Part shown: piece after piece, positions 1 through 9,892 of the stretch | How positions within the stretch are numbered: position 1 is the stretch's first letter | Layout: each line of letters starts with the position of its first letter | Source of the DNA: Blasia pusilla | Taxonomy: Eukaryota > Marchantiophyta > Marchantiopsida > Blasiales | Assembly: GCA_050084515.1 (NCBI GenBank) | Contig: CM114273.1 | Span: forward strand, 28,458,001-28,522,000 | Direction of reading: 5' to 3' | DNA: 64,000 bases | Position numbers and translations under genes: made by a program | The notes under the pieces: model-generated | What the model was told of the DNA's origin: nothing | Databases searched by the model: none | Seen by the model: the letters and a program-made list of their open reading frames with translations, nothing else

Positions 1-173
1 TTATGTATGTGGTTTAGGGGACATAGACCTGTGTGGGATGCCCGGAGTTGAGGGTAGGTTATCGATGAGATGATAGCCTGGTCGATTTTCCGCACCACGC
101 CGCTTGTTGCCGCACGTTACACGTCTCGGAGAGGGAGAGTGTAGATCAGGTGCCACATGTTTGGGATGAGTAA

Positions 174-1689
174 TTGAGGGATTACTCGCAAGGCAAGAGT
201 GATCGGGTGAGAGGGACACGAGGGTCATCACGATGTCTGTTCGGGACTTTGAGAGGCGAGGCAGTGAACCCGAGAGTAGCTCTAGAGGTTTTACGCGGAG
301 TGGCACGAGGTTCCGAGGGTCTCCACGTGAGGGACCACCTCGACCTCCTTCTGTGTCATCGTCAGACAAGGGGGAGGGTGTAGAGGAGTTTGTGAGCACA
401 TCACCACACATTGTGAGTGGTCCTACCAATTGGGCGTACGAGATGGACGACTGAGGTAGAGGACCGCGTAGGTTTTCGGGTGTAGTAAGTACGATTGAGT
501 TGCACGATTTCATAGCAAAGTTTAGGAGTTGGTGCGCCTCCCAATAGGCTAGGAACTCTAGAGAGTTCAACCCGTTTACAACATGGAATGGTATGTTCTA
601 GCATTTAGAGGGGGCGCCCATGGACTATTACCATGATTTCTCTCAAAGATATGCACGTGAGATCGAGGCGTGGAGGCTCTACTGTGTCATGGACGGAGCC
701 GTTCCCAAATGAGGAGGAGGAGTCAAGAGAGGCTACTTCCTCTTCCACAAGTGATGTTTTAGGAGGGGTCACTCGCACGGGAGCAGTTGCACTGTCTAGT
801 CGGGTTCGTCCAAGGTTCAACCCTGTGGTTGAGTTCTTTGCTGAGTTGAGGGCGAGCTACAAGGGGGTACGGACGGAGAAGTTGCGGAGCATCCATGACT
901 TCTAGAGGCGCCCAAGTGAGAGTTTGCGTGAGGCTTACACTCGCTTGTGCCGGTTGATCAACGTCACTCAGGGGGTGATAGAGGCTCAGGCTATCCAGTC
1001 ATGGTACGCGATCGGATCGACCTGCGGACACGAAAAGGGAGGGGGTGCTTCTTATGAACATCTCCCCTACGTTGAGAGATGTTTTTAGGACCGCCAAGAA
1101 CATTGAGCGCAACATGGCGGAGGAGAGCGTAGCCACCATGGGTTCTGGGCGAGAGCAATCGTGATTGTCGGCACCACCTGTGCAGCAACGTGGACTCCGA
1201 GATAGGTCGATTGTGGCACCACAAGCTTAGGGAGGATACCGGGAGGCCGTACCACAGAGACCTGCGCCTTCATATGTGGCTCAGCAATAGCCGCCTACTA
1301 TTACTTGTTGGTCATGTGGTGGAGCCCATCATCAGCGCGATTGCACTCGTCAGGGTCATGGACGTGTGCCTCATCATGGAGGAGGAGATGGTGCTGCACC
1401 AGGAGGTTATCAGTGTGACTATTGTCAGAGGTATGGTCATACACGCGCCAGGTGTTTCAGTTTACATCCTGAGTTACGTCCGGACCCAGGGCCAGAGAGA
1501 GCACCAGAGCGAGTAGCCGGTCCGGGTGGGCCTAAAGATCATGCACCAGGTGGTCCCACTGGGGGACGAGGAGCTGGAGTTGCCCGACACAGTGGTGGAG
1601 CTGCCCGTGGAGGAGGTAGAGTCCTACCACCTAGACACGTCGAGGGAGATGCCGGGCGTGAAGCTAGGATGGCTGCTCAGATACATTAG
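174..1689 (+). pseudogene. Ty3/gypsy gag remnant with CCHC zinc knuckle
   Basis: Three successive blocks in shifting frames look like gag. The Ser/Arg-rich N-terminus is at about 233-454. A capsid-like helical region at about 620-1000 includes EKLRSIHDF and, after a stop, RRPSESLREAYTRL. A nucleocapsid follows with CDYCQRYGHTRARC at 1414-1455, an exact C-X2-C-X4-H-X4-C knuckle, then a Gly/Pro/Arg-rich basic tail. In life it would package element RNA. In-frame stops (for example after IHDF at 903-905) and frameshifts make it non-functional. The first ~150 bases of this block are duplicated in the reversed copy at 44749-45080. Confidence 0.8.
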
Positions 1690-1997
1690 CTATAGGAGCA
1701 GATTACCGCTATGGCATTGAGATTACCCGATGCCGGATCCCTGGCATCAACATCATATGTAGCAGCCAGAGATATGGAGGATCCTGGTTGGATGTGCGGG
1801 GTTGCCCAAATGGAGGCAGCTGTAGTTGTGACGCGTGGAGCAGCCGCAGAGTTGGATCCACAGCGAGGGTAGCTAGGAAACAGACTAGGCTTCCTCAGTC
1901 TTTCACGTTGCCCGAGGCGATGAGGATCCCATCAATGGGTCTTGATCAGAGTTCCTGGAGAGTTAGTGATGTTGTTGGTGTGTAGGCACGAAGGGCG

Positions 1998-2560
1998 ATG
2001 GGAGAAGCGAGTGCGACGACTCCTATTGTTGATGCTCATGAGGGGCATGTATTGAGCACGTTGTTGGGGGTGGCCACCATTTTGTACCATGCTTATCTTG
2101 GTGTTTTCCAGTTGGTGAGTCCCAGAGGTAGAGCTTTTAGTCCGCAGCGAGTCTTGTTGGATTCAGAAGCGCAACCCTTGATGTTGGGGAAAGTGTCATT
2201 CAGAGGATTGGGCTTGACGAGAGCCAATGTGGAGCGTTGTCCATTCCGGATACAAACATCCTTGGATGGAGCGAGTACCACACAGTATATGACCTGACAT
2301 GAGGTCGTGGTGAGGATTCGTACGTGACATCCTACAAATGAGTCCGTGGTGCGAGCCAAGGCGATAGTGACTGATGCAGAGTCCTACGACGTCTTGGTTG
2401 GTGGAGCTGTGTTATACCCGATGGGATTTGCCATGGATTACTGGGAGGAGTCAACGTCCTACAAACCAGGATGGCAATCACGTGATGGGTGCCTTAGCTC
2501 ATTACCCGTTCGGTTCAGAGGTGTAGTGATCGAGCAACGGCCAGGAGAGATGGCGACCTT
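1998..2560 (+). pseudogene. Ty3/gypsy aspartic protease remnant
   Basis: The frame around 2148-2185 reads VLLDSEAQPLMLG, matching the retroviral-type protease active site hydrophobic-D-S/T-G. The Gly after DS is Glu here, which would abolish catalysis. The frame is stopped at 2295-2297 and resumes at 2346 with TDAESYDVLVGGAVLYP, the usual C-terminal flap-to-core segment (D-[VI]-L-hydrophobic-G). The downstream part (MDYWEES...) is the linker to RT. The enzyme would cleave Gag-Pol. It is broken by at least two stops and the active-site change. Confidence 0.7.
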
Positions 2561-2755
2561 AGCAGCATTTAGCAGTGCCATCACTTGGCCTAGTGATTTG
2601 ATTGAGGGACATGTCCATGGAGAGGATACTCCCATTCCTTACATTTCTATGGAGAGGAGTGTTATGGTAGCCGCATCATTCCGTGGGGGAGATATGCCGC
2701 TGTGGGGCTCGACTCAAGAGCTTCAACGATTGGAAGATGAGCACGTGCAGACCGC

Positions 2756-3395
2756 GTGGAGCGAGGCGTTTGCACCTCGGGTATCTCACGCATTCCACGC
2801 CCTACAAATGTGAGCCGTGTCCACGCATTCATGGGATTGGCGAACTTATATCGATGGTACGTGAAGGGATTCAGTTCGATTGCGAAGCCGCTAATCTTGC
2901 TGACCAAGGTGGATCGCGAGTGGCACTCGGGGGATGAGCAGGAGCAAGCATTTCAGTTGCTCAAGGACAGGTTGATGTCGGCGCCCATCTTGAGGAGACC
3001 GATTAGGGGGCATCCTTTCTAGTTGCACACAGATTGGAGCATGTTGGGGCTTGGTGCGGTGCTCACCCAGCATGATGATTAGTGTAGAGAGTTTGTGGTG
3101 GCTTAGGCTAGCCGCTCGAACAACGCTGCAGAGGCGCAGTTTAACTCATATGAGGGTGAGTGCTTGGCTACATTGTGGGTTGTCGCACATTTCAGGCGTT
3201 ACTTATTCGGCAACTCCTTTACCATCATCATTGATCATCAACCACTGAAGTGGTTGATGGAGTCCGACAAGCTTACAGGGAAGCTTGCAAGATGGGCTTT
3301 GTTGTTGTAGAAGTATGATTTTCAGGTGGTACATAGACCTAGGACGCTCAACCAGGATGCATATGGGTTGAGTCGTAACCCATGCCCAAGTCAAC
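2756..3395 (+). pseudogene. Ty3/gypsy RT thumb and RNase H remnant (RT palm missing)
   Basis: After about 2810 the frame reads VHAFMGLANLYRWYVKGFS, the thumb of gypsy RT, then KPLILLTK and EQEQAFQLLKDRLMSAPIL. RNase H follows: LHTDWSMLGLGAVLTQHD, SNNAAEAQFNSYEGECLA, FRRYLFGN and DHQPLKWLM, ending VVHRPRTLNQDAYGLSRNP. The conserved RT fingers and palm, including the YxDD box, should precede this but are absent; the protease linker joins the thumb within about 100 bases. Stops at 3020-3022 and 3308-3310 are TAG where Gln is expected (QLHTD, LLQEYDF). An internal deletion in a dead element is the likeliest explanation. Confidence 0.85.
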
Positions 3396-3569
3396 GAGAT
3401 GCGATTGGAGCTCGATGGCATGGAGAGAGTGATGAGGAGTCAGCCAGGATTGCACGCGTCAGCCTTTTTAGGCATGTTGGCTATGGAGAGCCAGAGTGTG
3501 GAGACTTCGATGGTGAGGTCTAGTGGAGAGTCCTTGAATCCCGAGGCGAGTGAGGAGACAACAGGTGGC

Positions 3570-4720
3570 CAAGATATTCATGATGATGGAGTAGTCTTAA
3601 AGTACCTTCATACTTGCAGCGTTGCGAGCATCGTGGTTGCTAGAGAGCGGGATCGGATCCTACAGCGGGCCAGACGGTTTCGTTGGGAGGGGACACATGT
3701 TTTGAGGGTTTGGGAGGATGGTAGAGTATGCGTAGTGCCGCATCCTTCACAGAGAGCACGTCTAGTGCAGCATGCCCACAAGGAGTTGGGTCACTTTGGG
3801 GTGAAGCGGACGTACAACTTGCTCCACATTCAATATTGGTGGCGAGGCATGCAAACTCACGTTCAACAGTTTATTTCCAGGTGCATGGTGTGTGATCGGG
3901 TCCGAGCATCGTTCAATGCTCCGACTCCACAGTTTCATCCATTACTGATCATGGACTTAGGGTATAGATGGAGTTTGGATTTTGCAGGACCTTTGCCTTT
4001 GTCACAGTCATTATGTGTTGATGATGGTCGAGCACTTCTCGAAGTGGATCGAGCTGGTTGCATTGCTTGACAAAGCGAGTGAGGGAGTTGCTTATGCCTT
4101 CCTTGACAAAGTGCTGAGTCATTATGGCGCACCGGCTGAGATGTTGACACACTAGGGTACCGAGTTTCGTGGTGAGTTCCAGGCCTTGTGTGATCAGGCG
4201 TTGATGGACCACCGCACGACTTCGCGAGATCATCCCGAGGCGGATGGATTGGCGGAGAGAGTTGTGCAGATGGTGAAGAGGGATTTACGCAAGTATGGCT
4301 TGTAGAGAGGTCATCTAGGATATTGGGACCTCCAATTTCCGTGGTTGGTGATGGGATACAAATTCAGTAGGCAGGCATCTTTAGTATCTTTTTCACCATA
4401 CTTGCTACTTTATGGCTGAGAGTCAGATTTACCTACGGCCATTCGTCGAGATGCTGGACCCTGATGACCCGGACGTATGGATGCGAGCATGTTCTCAGAG
4501 GTCTGAGTTGTTTCGGAGAGTGATGCCCATGGCGTTCGAGAACTTGGCGATTGCGTAACATCGGGATACGTTGAGGTATGCGACTATTCGGGGTGGTGGT
4601 TATCGACCAACTATCCGGAGGTTTCATCAGGGGGATTATGTCTACTTGCAACAGACAACACCGACGGCGTTGGATGTGATTGCAGGGCGCACTATCTTGA
4701 GAGTGCGTGATGTTTTGCCA
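3570..4720 (+). pseudogene. Ty3/gypsy integrase remnant
   Basis: The H2C2 zinc-binding head is clear at about 3770-3900: HKELGHFGVKRTYNLLHIQ followed by ISRCMVCDRVRA. The catalytic core follows: RWSLDFAGPLPL (first Asp) at about 3970, then a frameshift, FSKWIELVAL, the second acidic site LTH*GTEF at 4144-4164 and the third HPEADGLAERVVQ at about 4233-4270. The second Asp (expected DQGTEF) is His and the next codon is TAG, so strand transfer is impossible. A C-terminal region with QGDYVYLQQ precedes the PHD finger in one unbroken frame from 4571. Stops at 4153, 4303 and 4556 replace expected Gln codons. Confidence 0.88.
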
Positions 4721-4855
4721 TCCGCTATTCTCTTGCTGGAGGGACACGATGGTATGGTATGGAAGGACCATGTGGGTAATTGTGCGCCATGTCACCTTCC
4801 TAACATTGATGGTACAGTAGATCCGAGCTCAGCAGTAGTTCTTGCAGGCTTGGGT

Positions 4856-4996
4856 TGTATGTTGTGTGGTTCTGCTCGAGGTGCGGCCACGATGCTAGTC
4901 TGTGATGGATGTTTGAGAAGTTGGCATATGGCATGTCTGACGCCACCTCTCACTAGGGTTCCTTGGGGATGATGGATGTGTCCCAGATGTATATAG
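4856..4996 (+). pseudogene. PHD finger fused to the integrase C-terminus
   Basis: In the same frame as the integrase tail, residues spell Cys4-His-Cys3: CMLC at 4856-4867, CDGC about ten residues on, SWHMAC with the His and Cys, then TPPLTRVP and WMCPRC at 4973-4990. Spacing and the flanking LTPPL..VP..W.CP.C signature are those of a PHD finger, a reader of histone H3 tails. A TGA at 4970-4972 interrupts it just before the final Trp, and a TAG at 4994-4996 ends the pol. By analogy with chromodomains on chromovirus integrases it could guide integration to marked chromatin; that role is inferred. Confidence 0.85.
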
Positions 4997-5190
4997 AGGA
5001 GATACTAGGTAGGTTTCGATTCTGACTTTTTCTGTGACATGCATGACAGGAAGGCGACTAACGATGGGGCCACATGAGCACCCGGCCTTTCTGCTTTTAG
5101 CGTCCTAGAGATGTATGTCGTGGTAGGTAGAAATAGATGGCTATCTAGAGTTAGAGGGACCTAACCACCAACTAGGGGGCGATTGGAGAT

Positions 5191-5310
5191 ATTTTAGTAT
5201 TTCTTGTCTCGTTTTTTGGATGCCATGAGTTAGCATGGGATCGTGCGTGTTTGTGTGTGTGTTCGGTGACAACGATGTATGTTTTATAGCGATGTGTATG
5301 CGCACGATAG
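5191..5310 (+). repeat. Extra copy of the LTR terminal segment ('B')
   Basis: About 120 bases match the last part of the LTR (5822-5949) almost base for base, including TTGTCTCG, the GCATGGGATCGT stretch and the TG-rich run, ending CGCACGATA two bases before the LTR start. It sits immediately 3' of the probable polypurine tract. It may show the real LTR start, or tandem LTR recombination. Confidence 0.7.
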
Positions 5311-5311
5311 C

Positions 5312-5949
5312 TGTCACGTCTTTTAGGATAGATTGTGAGATCTAGTAGATCGCCTTCTTAAGTAGTGGAGGACAGGCTCAATAGGTCGAGGATGACCTTC
5401 TGAGGCCCCAAGAAACCTAAGAGAGCGGGTTTTCCCTTCGTTTCGGCTCATTTGGAGCCATATTGAGAAACTTACTATTTTAGGTAATTATCATTTTGAG
5501 TATATGATTGCCTTTCTATTTTTGTTAAGTGGCCCTTGACCTCCTACATCATGTCAAGAGCCAAGGAGGTGACTTGGGAGAATAGGTTCCCATGGAAAGA
5601 GCTTGGGAGAAGGGAGGGGTATACCTCAAGGAGAGAGAGCTTGAGAGCTCATTCTCTCTTTGTTGAACCTGTTGGCATGAAGCGGCGGAGCTATGGTCCC
5701 TTGCCTTGTTACCCAAGCCTCTCATTAGGAGAGTGGGTTTGGTTTGATATGAGAGAGAGTGCACACCTTTGAAAGCTATGGTGTGAGATGGTCTAGAGAG
5801 AGATTGGATTTTACTTTATATATTGAAGATATTTTAGTACTTCTTGTCTCGTTGTTTGGATGCCATGAGTTAGCATGGGATCGTACGTGTTTGTGTGTGT
5901 GTTCGGTGACAGCGATGTATGTTGTGTAGCGATATGTATGCGCACGACA
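5312..5949 (+). repeat. 3' LTR of the PHD-gypsy family (638 bp)
   Basis: The block starts TGTCACG and ends GCGCACGACA, giving TGTC...GACA inverted termini. A 626-bp reversed copy with the same termini lies at 51321-51946. The last ~128 bases (5822-5949, from GATATTTTAGTA) also occur just upstream at about 5191-5310, directly after the probable polypurine tract, giving a B-A-B order. Either the LTR is A+B with an extra B in front, or the true LTR begins TGGAGATATT and a second LTR start follows. No convincing target duplication was seen. Confidence 0.65.
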
Positions 5950-8900
5950 ATCAAGAAGCTAATTCCCTCCCCTGCTCCCCCACCATTTAATAGTATATAT
6001 TAACTATTAGACTAAAGACATTGCATTTATTAGGGTGTTAGTCTAGAGATAAGAAAAATTTTGAATAAAAAATTAAGTCCCAAATTTTCCAAAAAGAAAA
6101 TATGATGAGGAGGAAATTGTTATCGTCCATGAAGACGTAAATCCAAAAATATTTAATTCACCAAAATGATAAAATTGTTATTCTCTCTCTATGTACAAAA
6201 GCAGGGACAAAGAAGGTTTGCCTTTGAATCAACCCAAAAGGCTTGTTATCTTATGTTAGATAGTAACTTGTGCACATATGTTATCCAAACTTTTGAAGGT
6301 TATTTTTTGACCTTTCACTCGAAATGTTACTATACATTTCTTTATGGGATAAGTATGTAAACATCTTTTCATTCCCTTTGGCCCTTTGGGGGCCTTATTT
6401 GAATTTTGCACGTCCACTACTGCTTGCGACTAAATTGGCAGTCTAGTGGATTCAAGTCCCATATAAATCATCTCCACACCTTTTTGTGTATAGTAATCAT
6501 AAGGATAACATATTTCTGCTATCTTACTGAGTAATTCTTGAGATTTTGATACTTCAATGCCTGTTCTACAATGGCTTCCCCAAAATCCACAAGATTGATT
6601 CTAAAGTTGAAGGTATAGTAGAATACTCTATCTATGAGCTAGTACATAAAGTGATATTTTATTTAGTAGAAAATTCAGCATTGGAAGAGTTCCAAACTTT
6701 CTGGTTTTTTTTCCAACCTTAAAATTCTCATGTGATCAGGTATGATTCCCAAAGGTGATAGAATCTAACCCTTATTCTTTTTTGAAAAAAAAAAAAGGAA
6801 ATATGATCCTAAATTCCCCCCAAAGTGGAAAGTGGAATTTTAATTTGTGCGTTTGAATATCCTCCTATAATTTAAAAGATAATTATTTTAGAAAAGGGAA
6901 AAATGGCCCTTTTAGGTCTTTAGGAGTTCACAATGATATTTTTTTTCAATAACAAATCTCATGACGTAGATGATGACTCGTAGCCCATCCAAGTGAAGTT
7001 GCTCTAAATTTATAACCCCTCCTCATCGAATCCTCAATGAGAAAAAAATTTCCTCGCAAAGATGGGCTATGAGTAGATGGAAGACCAATGTTATCCATAA
7101 AAAGAAAGAATCTCATGATGCAATATGAATGGATACTAAATAGCAAAGAATCAATGAAAAGGGAAAAAAATCATTGTATAGTACATTCAAGATATATGGG
7201 AGCTTTATATGAAGGATATTTTATTTATTCTTAACATAATCATAGGAATGTTTCTTGATGAGAGAAACATTACTTGAGGAGTAAACTATTGCATTTCATG
7301 TTTGTTTTTTTACTATAGTTTCCTATAGGATCTTTCTTGGATCCAAAGCCAAATCTCGACTAATCTTTTGAGAATGTCACTTAGCTATGTTAAAAGTACA
7401 TCTTTTGCAAACCTAAAACCATTCCAATGCCCACATTATTCTTTTAAAAACTCTCCTTGACATCTCACGTCTAAGAGCCAAAATCCACGCTGGTTCTACG
7501 TATGATTTTCTAGGCTTGTAAAGAACTTCTTGAATTTCTATCACCTTCCATTCCTTAAAATACCCTTTTTCCTTATGATTAACTTAATGTATTATATATC
7601 CTAGCCCTATTTCCCTATTGGTACAAGCATACTCGAGTAATGCATGAAAAATTATGACTATAAATCTCAACAAATCCATGTTCCAAAATGAAAGAGGACA
7701 TACAAATACCACCTATTATGCAAGAATTAAACCAAGAGGCCTACAAAACATACAAGTCTTTCCTCTTGCACGATGACTCTTGTTATTTGAATATCTTTTA
7801 TGACGCTCCATCCTAAGGCTTGCTGGCATGAGCAAAGTTTATAAAATCAATGTATCAATACAAACTAAAATATCATTATAAAAATCCGCAAATCTAGATT
7901 CCCCAAAGGAAGGATTATGTATGAATACCATCCTATTATAGAAACCTTCAACCCAAAATATCTTTACTCTTGTTACTTGAAAGACTCTTATGGTTTTAAT
8001 AGTATAGTATTATTTGTTCATTTCTCCTTCCATATTAGAAGAAGTGCACCTATATGATGCATGGTAAAATATCGCTATAAATGTAAAAAAATCTCTTGCA
8101 GTTATGAAAGATGATGCTCTGTAATTAATTATTTTTATCACATATATTGTGCAAAATTGCATGGAAATGGACAATGCAATCCATGGGATAGACATGCCTA
8201 ACGGGTCCCTCGCCCGCACTTGAACTCACCAAGCCCGTAAGCACGTGAAGGGGGTGGAGGTTTTACAAAAATGGTTTTTTTGGAAACAAAGGGTCGTAAG
8301 TAGGAATTTTCAAATAAAAAAGGGGAAAGACATAGACCATTCGGAGATAAGTGTGGTTTAAAAGTTAAGGCGGAAGAGTAGATTACTTATGCTCTTTAGA
8401 AATAAGGAGATGGGAGATTGGACTAGGATAAAGAGGGGACAATTTAATTTTAATTTTTAATTAAGACAAGATTTACAAATTAGTGATTAATAAGGAGAGG
8501 GAAATTTCTTTTTCTTGAAATAAGGAAGGTGAATGGGGTGGGATGGTGGGGTTTTTTAGGTCCCAACTACGAACTCCACATGGATGTTGAGACCGCTCCT
8601 TCATTTAGATGTGACACCAAACCTACAGGTTTTAAAGGATGGAAAGGGAGATTAAGAAGTTCTCAATACTTATCTTTATTCTTATGAGAAATCAAATCCA
8701 TAGTTATAAGAAAAAAATCACCATTTTTCAATGTTTATAAGAATGGATTTTTGGATGGAAGATTACAAATTTGAATTTTATTTCCAAAATGAAAAACGGG
8801 CCATTTTTAAACGAAGTGGTAGAAATGAAGACTCAAAAGGAAAATTGAAGATTTGATAAAGGTCATGAATATGGATATGAAACAGGATTGAATTTTTTTT

Positions 8901-9892
8901 CCAAATCATCCACATAAGAAAAATCATATTTGTATCATCTCAACAAAAAGATGATATTTATTTTTTCCTCGCTTCCTCACTCGAGAGGTCCTTTTCTCTC
9001 TCTTACGCCTCAAAGAATAGCATCTCTCCATGACGTTAGCCCTCGCTTGTATTTATACCATTCCTTGTCTTTCTCGTATTTATCCCACTAGTTAGGACCT
9101 CTCTCTCTACCAACAATTTTCAGACCCCGTTAAACTGACAAACAAAAGTATTTTTGAGAGAAGTTTAGCGAAACGTGTCAAACAGAAAGCAGCTTCAGAA
9201 AATTGCATATAGCTTTTAATTATTTTATTTAGATTTATTATTTGCTATCAGTTAAAAAGGACAGGTCAAAGGAAAACGATCTCCGGTTAAGCGGGGAAGA
9301 GCGGGGCAGAAGGGCAGGCGGAGAAAGTTTGCCCCTGACATGGATTTGACCGCAGGTTAGGAACGGGATGAGTCGGAGGATATCCACTGCCGGCGAGAAT
9401 CGTGCGCTACTGTGGCAGAATCGGACAATGGTGCCAGTACGCTACGAATGGGACTTTGTGTATAATAATTGTTGAACGGAGGGAACGGTACAAGCGTAGC
9501 GTGTGAGGAGAATGCGGAGGCAGGTGTGACGAATTTTGTCTTTCCTGTCTGAAAGGCGGAACAGTCGTTTAGGAGAAGGATGTGTGGGAAATTGTCTGCT
9601 CATAGATCCTGAATTTGGTGCGCAATAGAAGGTCAGAGCGGCGGGATCGGATTGCGACTAGAGAGGCTGAAAGATGGATCCGCTGGTCTGAGAAATTGGA
9701 GAGGAGTGTTGTGACGATTCTCATTGCCAGAGCGAGCTCCGGTTTCTCGCTGGAGATAGTGTTGATAGGAAGGAAAGGATCGAGTGGAACATTGAAGATT
9801 TTTGTTCTGACGGAGGGATTGATGTCTGAGAACTAGGAGACTCGTTGGCGAGATCGAGAGAAATTGGACTGTGTCTGTTAGGAAGAAAAGGG
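5950..9892. other. AT-rich intergenic DNA and upstream region of the aminotransferase-like gene
   Basis: No gene was recognised. 5950-8950 is AT-rich with short A/T runs and no open frame of note. GC rises from about 9290. A pyrimidine-rich TCTCTC stretch lies at about 8990-9120 and purine-rich sequence around 9600-9890, directly ahead of the start codon at 9893. 9300-9892 therefore probably holds the promoter and 5' UTR. No TATA box was assigned. Confidence 0.5.

Larger units (their letters stand above)
1..5189 (+). mobile_element. Degenerate Ty3/gypsy retrotransposon, internal region with PHD-tailed pol
   Basis: Remnants in the order gag, CCHC zinc knuckle, aspartic protease, RT thumb/RNase H, integrase, PHD finger identify a Ty3/gypsy element, since integrase follows RNase H. 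The left end is cut by the window start; a reversed copy at 44749-46950 shows that a leader and an LTR lie further upstream. Frameshifts and stops break every domain, and most of reverse transcriptase is gone, so the copy is dead. A purine-rich tract near 5173-5179 may be the polypurine tract. Several stops stand where the family expects Gln. The 3' LTR follows. Confidence 0.9.

Noticed and set aside
1-570. Long minus-strand open frame of 189 codons at the window start
   Set aside because: It is the antisense of gypsy leader and gag; the same sequence on the other strand at 44882-45079 is part of the reversed copy.
5536-5772. Conserved 78-80 codon frame repeated near 46487 and 51480
   Set aside because: It lies wholly inside the LTR A segment in all three copies, so its conservation is that of the LTR. 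No start context or domain supports a protein.
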